Below are positions 42,501 to 54,837 of a DNA stretch of 64,000 bases, piece after piece; position 1 is the stretch's first letter; each line of letters opens with the position of its first letter. The position numbers and the translations under genes were made by a program. A model generated the notes under the pieces. The model saw only the letters and a program-made list of their open reading frames with translations, ran no database searches and had not been told where the DNA came from. The stretch comes from Anthopleura xanthogrammica (lineage: Eukaryota > Cnidaria > Anthozoa > Actiniaria > Actiniidae): assembly GCA_964019055.1 (NCBI GenBank), contig OZ025206.1, forward strand, positions 15,349,291-15,413,290. Reading direction: 5' to 3'.

Positions 42501-45500
42501 AAACCTCTGTTACACGCTCCACTCGATACATCACATGTATATCCATTAGGACAACAATGAATGTGGTCATTACAGCAAACAGCATTCGGTAGTGGGCAAC
42601 ATCCATATTGACCAGATGCTAACCTGCAGCAGGTGTTACCATCAGGACATTCAGCTGAACCACCAGGACAGACCACGCTACCAACTTCTTTCTTTATGGG
42701 TTTGGATGGTAGCTTCTTGATAAAAGGAATAGAAGACAAACCTCTGTTACACGCTCCACCCGATACATCACATGTATATCCATTAGGACAACAATGAATG
42801 TGGTCATTACAGCAAACAGCTTTAGGTAGTGGGCAACATCCATATTCACCAGATGCTAGCTTACAGCAGGTGTTACCATCAGGGCATTCAGCTGAACCAC
42901 CTGGACAGACAACGCTACCAACTTCTTTCTTTATGGGTTTGGATGGTTGTTTCTTGATAAAAGGAATAGAAGACAAACCTCTGTGACACGCTTGACTCGA
43001 TACATCACATGTATAACCATTAGGACAACAATGAATGTGGTCATTACAGCAAACAGCTTTCGGTAGTGGGCAACATCCATATTGACCAGATGCTAACATG
43101 CAGCAGGTGTTACCATCAGGGCATTCAGATGTACCGTCAGGACAGACCACGCTACCAACTTCTTTCTTTATGGGTTTCGATGGTAGTTTCTTTACATATG
43201 GAATGGTAGAGTCCCCTCTGTGACACGCTCCACCCGATACATCACATGTATATCCATTAGGACAACAATGAATGTGGTCATTACAGCAAACAGCTTTCGG
43301 TAGTGGGCAACATCCATATTGACCAGATGCTAGCTTACAGCAGGTGTTACCATCAGGGCATTCAGCTGAACCACCAGGACAGACCACGTTACCAACGTCT
43401 TTCTTTATGGGTTTCGATGGTAGTTTTTTCACATATGGAATGGTAGAGTCCCCTCTGTGACACGCTCCACTCGATACATCACATGTATATCCATTAGGAC
43501 AACAATGAATGTGGTCATTACAGCAAACAGCTTTAGGTAGTGGGCAACATCCATATTGACCAGATGCTAGCTTACAGCAGGTGTTACCATCTGGGCATTC
43601 AGCTGAACCACCAGGACAGACCACGTTACCAACGTCTTTCTTTACGGGTTTGGATGGTAGCCTCTTGATAAAAGGAATAGAAGACAAACCTCTGTTACAC
43701 GCTCCACTCGATACATCACATGTATATCCATTAGGACAACAATGAATGTGGTCATTACAGCAAACAGCATTCGGTAGTGGGCAACATCCATATTGACCAG
43801 ATGCTAACCTGCAGCAGGTGTTACCATCAGGACATTCAGCTGAACCACCAGGACAGACCACGCTACCAACTTCTTTCTTTATGGGTTTGGATGGTAGCTT
43901 CTTGATAAAAGGAATAGAAGACAAACCTCTGTTACATGCTCCACCCGATACATCACATGTATATCCATTAGGACAACAATGAATGTGGTCATTACAGCAA
44001 ACAGCTTTAGGTAGTGGGCAACATCCATATTCACCAGATGCTAGCTTACAGCAGGTGTTACCATCAGGGCATTCAGCTGAACCACCTGGACAGACAACGC
44101 TACCAACTTCTTTCTTTATGGGTTTGGATGGTTGTTTCTTGATAAAAGGAATAGAAGACAAACCTCTGTGACACGCTTGACTCGATACATCACATGTATA
44201 ACCATTAGGACAACAATGAATGTGGTCATTACAGCAAACAGCTTTCGGTAGTGGGCAACATCCATATTGACCAGATGCTAACATGCAGCAGGTGTTACCA
44301 TCAGGGCATTCAGATGTACCGTCAGGACAGACCACGCTACCAACTTCTTTCTTTATGGGTTTCAATGGTAGTTTCTTTACATATGGAATGGTAGAGTCCC
44401 CTCTGTGACACGCTCCACCCGATACATCACATGTATATCCATTAGGACAACAATGAATGTGGTCATTACAGCAAACAGCTTTAGGTAGTGGGCAACATCC
44501 ATATTCACCAGATGCTAGCTTACAGCAGGTGTTACCATCAGGGCATTCAGCTGAACCACCAGGACAGACCACGTTACCAACGTCTTTCTTTATGGGTTTC
44601 GATGGTTGTTTCTTGATAAAAGGAATAGAAGACAAACCTCTGTGACACGCTCCACTCGATACATCACATGTATATCCATTAGGACAACAATGAATGTGGT
44701 CATTACAGCAAACAGCTTTAGGTAGTGGGCAACATCCATATTCACCAGATGCTAGCTTACAGCAGGTGTTACCATCAGGGCATTCAGCTGAACCACCTGG
44801 ACAGACAACGCTACCAACTTCTTTCTTTATGGGTTTGGATGGTTGTTTCTTGATAAAAGGAATAGAAGACAAACCTCTGTGACACGCTTCACTCGATACA
44901 TCACATGTATATCCATTAGGACAACAATGAATGTGGTCATTACAGCAAACAGCTTTAGGTAGTGGGCAACATCCATATTCACCAGATGCTAGCTTACAGC
45001 AGGTGTTACCATCAGGGCATTCAGATGTACCGTCAGGACAGACCACGCTACCAACTTCTTTCTTGATGGGTTTGGATGGTAGTTTCTTTACATATGGAAT
45101 GGTAGAGTCCCCTCTGTGACACGCTCCACCCGATACATCACATGTATATCCATTAGGACAACAATGAATGTGGTCATTACAGCAAACAGCTTTAGGTAGT
45201 GGGCAACATCCATATTCACCAGATGCTAGCTTACAGCAGGTGTTACCATTAGGGCATTCAGATGTACCATCAGGACAGACCACGCTACCAACTTCTTTCT
45301 TTATGGGTTTGGATGGTAGCTTCTTGATAAAAGGAATAGAAGACAAACCTCTGTGACACGCTCCACCCGATACATCACATGTATATCCATTAGGACAACA
45401 ATGAATGTGGTCATTACAGCAAACAGCTTTAGGTAGTGGGCAACATCCATATTCACCAGATGCTAGCTTACAGCAGGTGTTACCATCAGGGCATTCAGCT

Positions 45501-48500
45501 GAACCACCTGGACAGACCACGGTACCAACTTCTTTCTTTATGGGTTTGGATGGTTGTTTCTTGATAAAAGGAATAGAAGACAAACCTCTGTGACACGCTC
45601 CACCCGATACATCACATGTATAACCATTAGGACAACAATGAATGTCGTCATTACAGCAAACAGCTTTTGGTAGTGGGCAACATCCATATTGACCAGATGC
45701 TAACCTGCAGCAGGTGTTACCATCAGGGCATTCAGATGTACCGTCAGGACAGACCACGCTACCAACTTCTTTCTTGATGGGTTTCGATGGTAGTTTCTTT
45801 ACATATGGAATGGTAGAGTCCCCTCTGTGACACGCTCCACCCGATACATCACATGTATATCCATTAGGACAACAATGAATGTGGTCATTACAGCAAACAG
45901 CTTTAGGTAGTGGGCAACATCCATATTCACCAGATGCTAGCTTACAGCAGGTGTTACCATCAGGGCATTCAGATGTACCGTCAGGACAGACCACGCTACC
46001 AACTTCTTTCTTGATGGGTTTGGATGGTAGTTTCTTTACATATGGAATGGTAGAGTCCCCTCTGTGACATGCTCCACCCGATACATCACATGTATATCCA
46101 TTAGGACAACAATGAATGTGGTCATTACAGCAAACAGCTTTAGGTAGTGGGCAACATCCATATTCACCAGATGCTAGCTTACAGCAGGTGTTACCATTAG
46201 GGCATTCAGATGTACCATCAGGACAGACCACGCTACCAACTTCTTTCTTTATGGGTTTGGATGGTAGTTTCTTGACATATGGAATGAAAGAGTCCTTTCT
46301 TCTGCAGCCTCCAGGGGACCCATCACATGTATATCCATTAGGACAGCAATGAATTTGGTCACTACAGCAAACGGCTTTTGGTAGTGGGCAACACCCATAT
46401 TGACCAGATCTTAACTTGCAGCAGGTGTTACCATCAGGGCATTCAGCTGAACCGCCTGGACAGACCACGCTACCAACTTCTTTCTTTATGGGTTTGGATG
46501 GTAGTTTCTTAACATATGGAATGGTAGAGTCCCCTCTGTGACACGCTCCACTCGATACATCACATGTATAACCATTAGGACAACAATGAATGTGGTCATT
46601 ACAGCAAACAGCTTTCGGTAGTGGGCAACATCCATATTCACCAGATGCTAGCTTACAGCAGGTGTTACCATCAGGGCATTCAGATTGACCATCTGGACAT
46701 TTAGCTGCATTATCAGACATTGTGTTCGCTATTCTTACAGGGAAGGTTTCTTGTGGTTTGTTAAGTGCACTTGAAGGAATAACAGAATTATCTCTTGAGC
46801 ATTTTCCAGTAGCAAGGCATTCCCATCCTGAAGGGCAGCAATTTTCCCCATCTGCACAGCAAACTCCTTGAGGATAAGGACAACATTTAAATCCACTTGG
46901 ATATTTACAGCAAGTGTCCTTGTCTGGGCAGGCTATTGTATTGTTACATTTCACCAATGTGGCTTTCTACAAAGTAAGATTTAAAATCCATACATTAGCC
47001 TTTTCTAGATTGTTAGTCTTATAACCAAGGTTGAAGATTGCTGATAAAGTTAATTTTGAAGTTCCAAAGTCAGAGCTGAACTTTGGACCCCCCACATGTG
47101 AAAAGTAATGTGAAGAGCACTGTAAGTGAAATTAAATTTCAATAGTTATCATAGAAGTATTAATTTAATTCACCAAACCTGGATGACAGATGCTGGTATA
47201 TTTGTCAGGGTGTTGTCAGCGCCAGTTTCTTGATAACAGCTTCCTGCTGACACATTACACTTATAATTATTAGGACAGCAATGTGTATGGTCCGAGCAGC
47301 ACACAGCATTTGGTAAAGGACAACAGCCATATTTGTCATTGTCCATTAGACAGCACGTGTAGCCATCAGGGCATTCTGATTCACCATCTGGGCATACCAC
47401 GGATGTTAGGGCAGGTACTACACATGACGAGAGAAGTACACTAGCAATAATCAAGGTTGTCTGAAATAATACATGTATAAGCAAAAATTATTTCCAAAGC
47501 ACTGGATGAATTAAATATATGAATGGCAATAAATTCCAGGGGGGACTCCAATAAATAGAAGGACAGGGATGCTTATCAGAAATTTTGAAAATGACCCCTA
47601 AGGGTACCAAAATCTCTTTCTCGTAGTCATAGCAATTTATTGAAGGTTTCACCCCTAAATGGTACCAAATGACCTCATTTCACAACATTTTAAGTAGTTT
47701 TTCATCTGAACACCCTAAAAGGTACCAAATAGCACAAATTAACCAAAGGTACAGCAAGCTCCCTTTAACATTAGAGTCCCCTAGGGTTAAAATATTGTTT
47801 GTCAAATGTATGAATCCTAATAGAGAGATTTTATTTATTAAGCTGCAAAATTTAAAAAATCTTGTTAATTTGTAATTCTTGTATTGCACATTATTATATA
47901 GACACTAGTGTTTTACTGGGAAATATGCCACTAGTATTTTTCATACTAACTACATCGTATATTCACAAGTTTGCCATAATTAAGGAGTATAAAAATTTTC
48001 TTTTTTTTTTTACAGGTTAATTTCACAACAAAGAAGGCCTTTGCTTCCCTTTGCAATTCGCCTGGCTACAGCTATCACAATTGATATGATATCATTTGAA
48101 AATTTTGAGGCAATATTAAATGGTTACAGTTTGGACATCTAAATGTCTTTTTGCTTAAATTGATTTATTGTCTAAATTTTGCGAATCAGCTTATTATAAT
48201 AATTACTTTCATGTTGAAGTCACATGCATTGTAACATTTCACATGGTAATCATGCATTTTCACATAGTTTTCACATGCAATCATGTGATTAGTGAGCTAG
48301 AGCTATATTGAGTCATGATCAACAGCTAAGAGGCATGTGACCAAGAAAAACCACATCAAGAAATAATGCACGACTCAACATGAAAAAATATGAAAATCCT
48401 ATTTTTTCTGAATATATATTTTGTAAATGATAATTGATAAATATAGCATTAAAAACTCTCACTATCTAGGATATGAATTACCTATCTAGGACATGAAATT

Positions 48501-49875
48501 TGAAGTAAAATTGTATCAGTCAATTTACCTGAATAAATTGAGGCTTAGTTGGCACTTAAATTTGCCACTTTCCATTTATCGTTTCACTGGTCAAACACAA
48601 AGCATTCAGTTGAGGTTGCAAGGTTCAATCTTGAATAATCCTTTGAAACTACCTTGAAGCCTTGCTTGAAGACAGAACAGAAGAATGCTTTTTTGCCTCT
48701 GGTTATAAGGACAGCTATATGTTTTGAAGCTTAATATTTAATTGTATTAAAACACACTTTTTTTGTGGCCAATGAACAAAATATCAAATGCCATCAAAAT
48801 TTAGTGAATGCAGTTTAGAAATATAAGAGAGGTGATATCTTTATCAGCAGAAAAAAGTACATTACAGTAAATATCTCTAGGTAGCAATTTTGTCATGAGT
48901 TTGGAGCACCAGTGACAAAAATGAAATGCTTATAGGTTTGGCATATTGCTGCCAGTTAAATAAAAAAAAAATTGTGAAAGTAGCAGCCTAGTTGTTTTTC
49001 TGCTCTGCCTCACTTCAATGCTTTGACCAGTGAACTGATGTATGTAATGCTATGCTGAAGCTGGGAGATGGAGGAATGTGACCCTCTCTTCTCTCAATAT
49101 GATGACTCTAAATATATATTCTGACATGTAGCTGTCTGCACCAATTGTATATTCATATTTTATAAAAAAATAAGCTTTAATAGCTTAGTAAATCTTTCTT
49201 TGGCACTCCTCTTAAAAAAAAAAACAGGAAAATTTTCTTATTTTAATAGAAGAATCTATGAAAGTAAAATTTGCTTCGTCCTTTATACCACCGGCTTCAG
49301 CTTATGGCTTAAGGAAAACTGGAATACAAATTTCTTGATTTTCTGATGCATGTGCTCGTCTGTACAAAGATGTACAAGATGCTGGAATAAGCTTACTTTA
49401 TTTCCGGCGTGCAAACCGGCATTCTTGGCGGAGTTTCCGTATCCTTGTGCTAAGGAACACGAAGAAGTCAAATCCTTATATTCTAATAATTTGCCGAGAA
49501 AGTGCTTTTTCTACGTGCAAAGTATTTAAGAAATATTTTCCAGGCAGAAAGCTAAGGTCAGACATGGGCTTTTCTTTGTTTAGAACACATGTAAACGAAT
49601 ATTAACTGTCAGTTCTTGTAAAACTATGAAAACTTAATTAGCTGGACAAAAGTCAGAAGAGTTTCTATCAAAGTAAGCTAAAATGCTAGTACAAGAATAA
49701 AAAACTTTAGCTTGACATAATTAATTTGAGATACTTCATGTTATGCAGCATTTGTACAAACTTTCAGAGCTGACTTTTTTTAGATTTTATACACAAAATT
49801 AGGAATACGCACTAGAAAAATTAACTAATATGAACTCACCATGGCAGGAGTAACACCTACGTATGAGCTCTTCAT
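39557..49875 (-). CDS. GRN: Giant progranulin, 31 granulin modules, 4 exons
   Basis: Exons in gene order: 49875-49840, 47460-47179, 46966-40558, 40284-39557; total 2,484 aa, all phases joining. Vertebrate progranulin has 7.5 granulins in about 590 aa. Progranulin is a secreted and lysosomal glycoprotein processed into granulin peptides. Exon 1 (MKSSYVGVTPAM) plus the start of exon 2 (TTLIIASVLLSS) forms the signal peptide. Exon 2 has one granulin, exon 3 one diverged and 26 near-identical granulins, and exon 4 three diverged ones. The array module has the full 12-Cys pattern C-x6-C-x5-CC-x8-CC-x6-CC-x5-CC-x5-C-x6-C. Linkers between array modules carry paired lysines (KKLPSKPIKK). The last granulin has an altered start (CHC). 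The gene is head-to-head with the MpaB-like oxygenase gene, with 504 bp between start codons. Confidence 0.92.
40560..46722. repeat. Coding tandem repeat: 26 units of exactly 237 bp
   Basis: Within progranulin exon 3, 26 consecutive units encode 79 aa each, with constant length and very high identity. Two linker types alternate irregularly (RGDSTIPYVKKLPSK and RGLSSIPFIKKxPSK), and two module starts (CPGGSAECP and CPDGTSECP). Spurious 62-aa plus-strand frames recur at multiples of 237 bp, confirming the exact period. Confidence 0.95.
47461..49839. other. Progranulin intron 1
   Basis: The 2.4-kb AT-rich intron contains no recognised gene. It includes a short region (47580-47760) with repeated ggtaccaaa motifs, and a GC-richer segment at 49290-49480 that looks like part of an unrecognised repeat. 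Confidence 0.5.
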
Positions 49876-50379
49876 CGTTCTTGTGAACAAGAGCAAGGAA
49901 AAATAATCTTCAAGACCAGAAGACCTCCCTAGCTAGCTTCAGAACCCAAAGACGACCGCGGTAGGAAGTGGAGTGATGGATAACTCGTGACTCTTCCGTG
50001 ATCCTTCTCTATTATCTTAACTCATCCCTACCCCCCTCCCCTCAGTAAACTACATTGTCAAAATCTTGATTACAACAAAAAAATGTCCAAAACAGGAAAA
50101 AAAATCAAGAAAATATTAAAATACCTTCCTTAAAGTTGTAAAAATAAATTGTTGATATTTAATATTATTTGTGCCTTTGAATTTCATTTTTTTAGCACAG
50201 GATAATTCTTTGTCCAAAACTAGAAAGCTCTTCCCCTCCCCCCACAGTCTTTTATTAATCTAAAATACACAGGAAACCCAATGTATTTTCTTTGAAATAG
50301 ACAAGCAACCCAACCATCATTACATTAACGTCGACCATGACAGTCAGTTTTGCAGACAATTTTCTTTTTCAAAAAACAT
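49876..50379. promoter_or_regulatory. Probable bidirectional promoter, progranulin and MpaB-like gene
   Basis: The divergent start codons are 504 bp apart. No unambiguous TATA box is visible. The inference rests on geometry only. Confidence 0.35.
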
Positions 50380-53300
50380 ATGGACAACTATCGGGAAGAA
50401 TGCGATCCTCTAGCAGACAAGGCTATAGATATCGCTGTACAGAAACTGGGCAACGATATCTTGAACTCAAGAAATCTGCTTGCAAATATAAAACAGTTGT
50501 CTAAAGATGGCGTTGATGAATGTAGAAGTTACTTGGAGGTTTTTGAGAAAGAACCACCTTGGACTGTGGACTGGACATCAGCAGAAGCTGGAAGAAGGTT
50601 CTTTGTTCGCAATGCCATAACAGGAGGTCTTGTATTGATGTATGGCAGTCTTGTTTCATCTTTTACCGCACCTAAGGGAAACAAGGTGAATAATGACTGT
50701 GCCCCCTACTTGAAGGGACAAAATCATAAATTAGCAGGGGAGGGGGGAAGAAGCGAAAAGGGAAGGTTGTTGGAGAGGGTCAATCACGAAATAAATGTGA
50801 AAATGTAATATGGAGGGGTAGAATAACTCATTCAGAAAAGCTTTGGCTAAGGGGTATATATACTAGTGCATAGTTTAACTTGCTAATGATAGCCCTAATG
50901 CTTAATCAAACAAAAACCCATAGTGCCATAACTCTGTTTCAGTTTACCCTAGTTGATCATGCACATGCAGCAGGGCTCAAAATAACGGCCGGTCAACGGT
51001 CAATGTCCGGTCAAATTTGGTACATGTACTTGACTGGTCAAATATGGTTTTGAACGGACATGTTGACCCGTCATATTTGAAAAAAATATAATAATATATC
51101 ATATGCTGGATATCATGACCAGAGTATGACTGGTTGTTATTTTGAGCCCTGATGCAGTAACATATCAGCAGTGATTATAGCTAATAACTGAAGATATAGT
51201 GTCTGTGGTCTGAGATAATTGTCTTTAGGCCATGCAATAACAATGTACAGTTCAGCAGGCAAAATTAGAGCAGTTTTCATATGAGTGGGAAACATATAAA
51301 TACAAAACAATAGTCTTTATTTATCCTGTAGTTATGAATCAGCTTTCATAAATGAAGGCTGGTATTAACTCATGTGCAGCATTAATATATGACTACTAAG
51401 TATTTACACATACAACTTACAATATAACAATTGAAAGATATTATAAAATTTGTTTGTTTGTTTGGGAGCCTGGAACCAAGACTGTTGCTATGACAACTGA
51501 TATGTATTGTTTAAAATTTGAAGAACAGCAAGTACTATAATACTGCTAACCTGGGTTGATTTTGATTGAAATTGAGATCAGATATAGCTAATCGTAATCC
51601 TATTCTGGTCAAGTATAGAGAATATGACGTCATCAGGAGCAATGGCCACCATTTTTTAAACTCCAATATCTTTGGAAGGAAAAAAGATATTTGAAAAAGG
51701 AAAGTGACATTTCACTTCACTATTAAAGGTCTTTCAATCCATTCAAAAAAAACAGCAAGTCAAAAATTTGATCATAGTAGCACTTTAAAATGGCTTCCCA
51801 TTGCCTTCCAGTAATTCCACCAATCACAATGCATAGTTACAGTTAAGGTAAGATATGGTAAAGCTACAGTATGGATACAAATTTGCCGTATTGTTTCCCA
51901 CTCATACAAAAACTGCTTTAAGTACATTGTAATATTACTGACTTCCTTTTTTTACATGTTTTTTTTACCTTGGATTGATGATTTATTGTTATTTATTTGT
52001 TGGGGTTTTTGGGGTTTGGGAGAAAATATAAATCCTTATAAGAAGAAATATCACTATGTACATGTATGTGCACACTTGATTGGTCAAGAACTGTGCTTTA
52101 TTATTGAACGGAGCATAGTTACTGATGCCATCTGCATGCTGCAAACTTTGCAAAGAAGTGTAAGAAAACAGCATTTCTTTCTATATGATAAACAGATAAA
52201 ACAGCTTTTTCCCGTGCTCCATTCAGTAATAAAGCACTTAGGAAATGTTGGAGAAAGCTGTTCTATTTGTTAGATAAACTAAAGTACTACTTTATTCCCA
52301 GGTGTTAATGGCTACTAGTCGGCTAACGGGATATGGAGATGTGCGACAAAGAGTGTTTGAGACTCTAGCATTTGTTAAGGTTGTCATGTTAAAGGACAAG
52401 GAAGCCATCAAAAAAGTATGTTGTAAAATTAGACTTCTTCATGCCGCAGTCAGGTATTTTATTACTCATTCCATGGACAACTGGGACTACGATGAAGTAA
52501 GTTTTCCTTATATTTTGTCTTACATTTTTTTAAATTAATTACCTAGGATTAGCATTTTTAAAATATCAGGTTTTTTTATTTATTTTCTTTTGGGTTGTGA
52601 TATTAGGTGTCTTACATTACAGTGCTTCCCAATCACGTGGGAAATTCTACAATAGTCCCTTTCACAGTTCCCTGCACCATCTTGAAAGGTAGCTGTGCAT
52701 GTGAATAATTGTCCATCATTGCAAGCTCACTATTCATCTTGCTTCGATGAAAAGGCACGGCTACCTTTCAAGATAGCACAGGGAACTGTGAAAGGGACTA
52801 TTTGCAGTCACGACGATGTTGGTTTTGGTGAACATCAATCAAGGCGTTTCCGCAACATTCCACATGGCACATCCCTTGATAACTTTGTGTTTTCTGACAT
52901 TGTCATGGAGACACTTTGATTGATGTATACCAAAACCTTATTTTGTCACAACAGCAATTTGCATGTGTGATTGGGAAGTGATGTATTATTGATATTGTAT
53001 ATATTGAAAATCCCCAAAAACAATTACCCCCTCCCACATTCAAGAAAAAGTCTAAAGTTCCCTTTCTGGAAATAAACAGTGCCAAGATGCATGGTCCTTC
53101 AGTGAATGTAAGTCTAGGGCAATGAGGCACTTCCCTGCTAGCAGAGTATCCCGTGTAGACGAATCCTGGCAGAGAAAATGGGAGACTCTGCCGGTCCAGG
53201 CCTTTTTCTTTGTTGCGCATGCATTTGGAAACTTAGCAACCCTGTCATAATAAGTACTGTGGACTCAAAAAAAGTTAAGCGGTGTTCTACATTTGCTCAT

Positions 53301-54636
53301 GCCTATTGCCTATTTCCGGTTAAAACCGGTTTAAAAACCTGTTTGGTTCGTCCATGATTGTGGATGGCGGTATATCAAAGAAAACAGCCTGGACCGGCAG
53401 AGTCTCCCATTTTCTCTGCCAGGATTTGTCTACAAGGGAGACTCTGCTAGGGAATGAGGCATTCAAGGGACTGCAAATATATTACGGCAAGGGAATTATA
53501 GAAGATTGGTGCATGCCATGTTCAATCCCACCCACCCACCCACCCTCAAAACTTTGGCACTTTTCTTCACAACAATATTTAATTGTTTTCATTAAAGTGT
53601 GGTCATCCTATTAACCAAGAAGATATGGCAGGCACCTTATCATCCTTCTCAGCAAATGTTTTGCATGGTTTAGAATGGTTAGGTTCCAAAGGATCAAATG
53701 AAGAATGTAATGGATACCAACATCTATGGAAGTATGTTGGTTATTACTTAGGTAAGATATATTATTAAAATATTATTTGTGTATAGAGTGTTTTTTGGGA
53801 CGTAATCTGCAATGCAGGCCCTAGTCCACTCCCCAGACCCCCAGGACAAGGCCTGCTATGCAGGCTATGGGTGAAAAGGCACCCTGTGGAGGTGACAGTG
53901 CCGAATTGGATTGAATATATGTAATCTTTTGGCTTCTATTGCCTGTGTACTTTGCATAATAATGGTGCAGATATCACAAACTATATATATATATATTATA
54001 ACATTAAAGGAGCAGGTGCAGGAAAAAATTGAAAAAGGGAATGATAATGCATGATAACGCATAGCTACAGTGTGGTTACACTACAGCTACAAATTTGCCG
54101 TATCTTTTCCCACTCATCATACGAAATCATAAATCATTATCATTAAATCATTATTACGAAAACCACTCTAAAATTCAATGTTAAAAGCAAAATAACTCTA
54201 AAAATGGAATTCCGCCTTTCTAGGAGTATGTAATAACTTATCATGTGATACCTACCAAGATGAATGGCAACTAGCATTGTTAATTAAAGAAAGGAATTTC
54301 CATCCAGATGAAGATTCCAAGATACTGACAGAGTCATTACTACAAGCATTTGCCAACAAAATGCCATTTCACTTCAGTTATTCCTTCAGTAGTGATCTAT
54401 CTCGCTATATGTTAGGAAATAAATTAGCAGATGAACTGCAGTTACAGAAAATGACTGTTAAAGGCAGTATTGGTATAAGACTGCTTTGTTGGTTGAACAA
54501 GAGCTTGTCGTTCATTCAGTATTATGTCCAACCATTTGAGAGAGCGATGTATCGGTTCGGAAGTTACGCTCTTGATGGTCTAGTGAAAATTACTCTCAAA
54601 GGAAAACATCCTTCATATAAATTCAATAAAACGTGA
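50380..54636 (+). CDS. MpaB / latex-clearing-protein-like oxygenase (DUF2236), 4 exons
   Basis: Exons 50380-50685, 52302-52496, 53598-53751 and 54224-54636 encode 355 aa. The family (ER-bound oxygenase MpaB/B', rubber oxygenase Lcp catalytic domain) contains b-type-haem oxygenases that cleave isoprenoid chains. Diagnostic segments: [47 protein letters not shown] with the likely haem-ligand region around H149, then [17 protein letters not shown] (169-185) and VLHGLEWLG. The ATG at 50380 is the first in the frame; an upstream in-frame TTG is not needed. No clear signal peptide or membrane anchor is seen at the N-terminus, though residues 85-102 are hydrophobic. The substrate in animals is unknown to me. 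Confidence 0.8.
50972..51150. repeat. Short TIR element (family 3), copy 2
   Basis: The ends are agggctcaaaataacggccg and gttgttattttgagccct. The same family is nested at 12977-13161. The hexamer atgcag is found on both sides (near 50965 and 51152). It lies in intron 1 of the MpaB-like gene. Confidence 0.65.
51266..51925. repeat. TIR element in intron 1 of the MpaB-like gene
   Basis: The left end contains gagcagttttcatatgagtg, ggaaaca and the right end tgtttcccactcatacaaaa, actgcttt, an inverted pair about 650 bp apart. The right-end sequence with caaatttgccgtat also recurs near 54090. Confidence 0.5.
52621..52982. repeat. Short TIR element (family 5) carrying a nested element
   Basis: The outer ends are agtgcttcccaatcacgtgg and gtgtgattgggaagtgat. 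A family 7 foldback (52651-52802) interrupts it. Removing the insert restores similarity to the copy at 7971-8194. It lies in intron 2 of the MpaB-like gene. Confidence 0.65.
52651..52802. repeat. Foldback element (family 7) nested in family 5
   Basis: The ends are aatagtccctttcacagttc and gaactgtgaaagggactatt, matching 26977-27177. Confidence 0.75.
53145..53445. repeat. Inverted repeat in intron 2 of the MpaB-like gene
   Basis: The blocks ctggcagagaaaatgggaga, ctctgccggtccagg (53167-53201) and cctggaccggcagagtctcc, cattttctctgccagg (53389-53424) face each other about 190 bp apart, giving a hairpin-capable pair. Confidence 0.7.
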
Positions 54637-54679
54637 AAAATATGCGTTACGAATAGGTCATGTGACCTAACTTCCTTAA

Positions 54680-54836
54680 AGGCGCGGAAATACGAGCAAC
54701 AAAATCGTACAACTTGTCGCGCAACATTGTTGCGTTAGAAGTTGCAGAGAGAATGTTGCTCGTATTACCACCCTACGCGCAACAAATTTTCTTTGTTGCA
54801 GAGAGTAGAAAGAGCTCCTACTTCTGAAACAAAGTC
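54680..54836. repeat. Dispersed repeat (family 6), truncated by a following insertion
   Basis: It is colinear with 16752-16935 but stops at about 54836, where the element at 54838-55775 begins. Confidence 0.5.
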
Positions 54837-54837
54837 G

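Noticed and set aside
40902..46352. Series of near-identical 62-aa plus-strand ORFs
   Set aside because: Antisense shadows of the granulin units, spaced at multiples of 237 bp.
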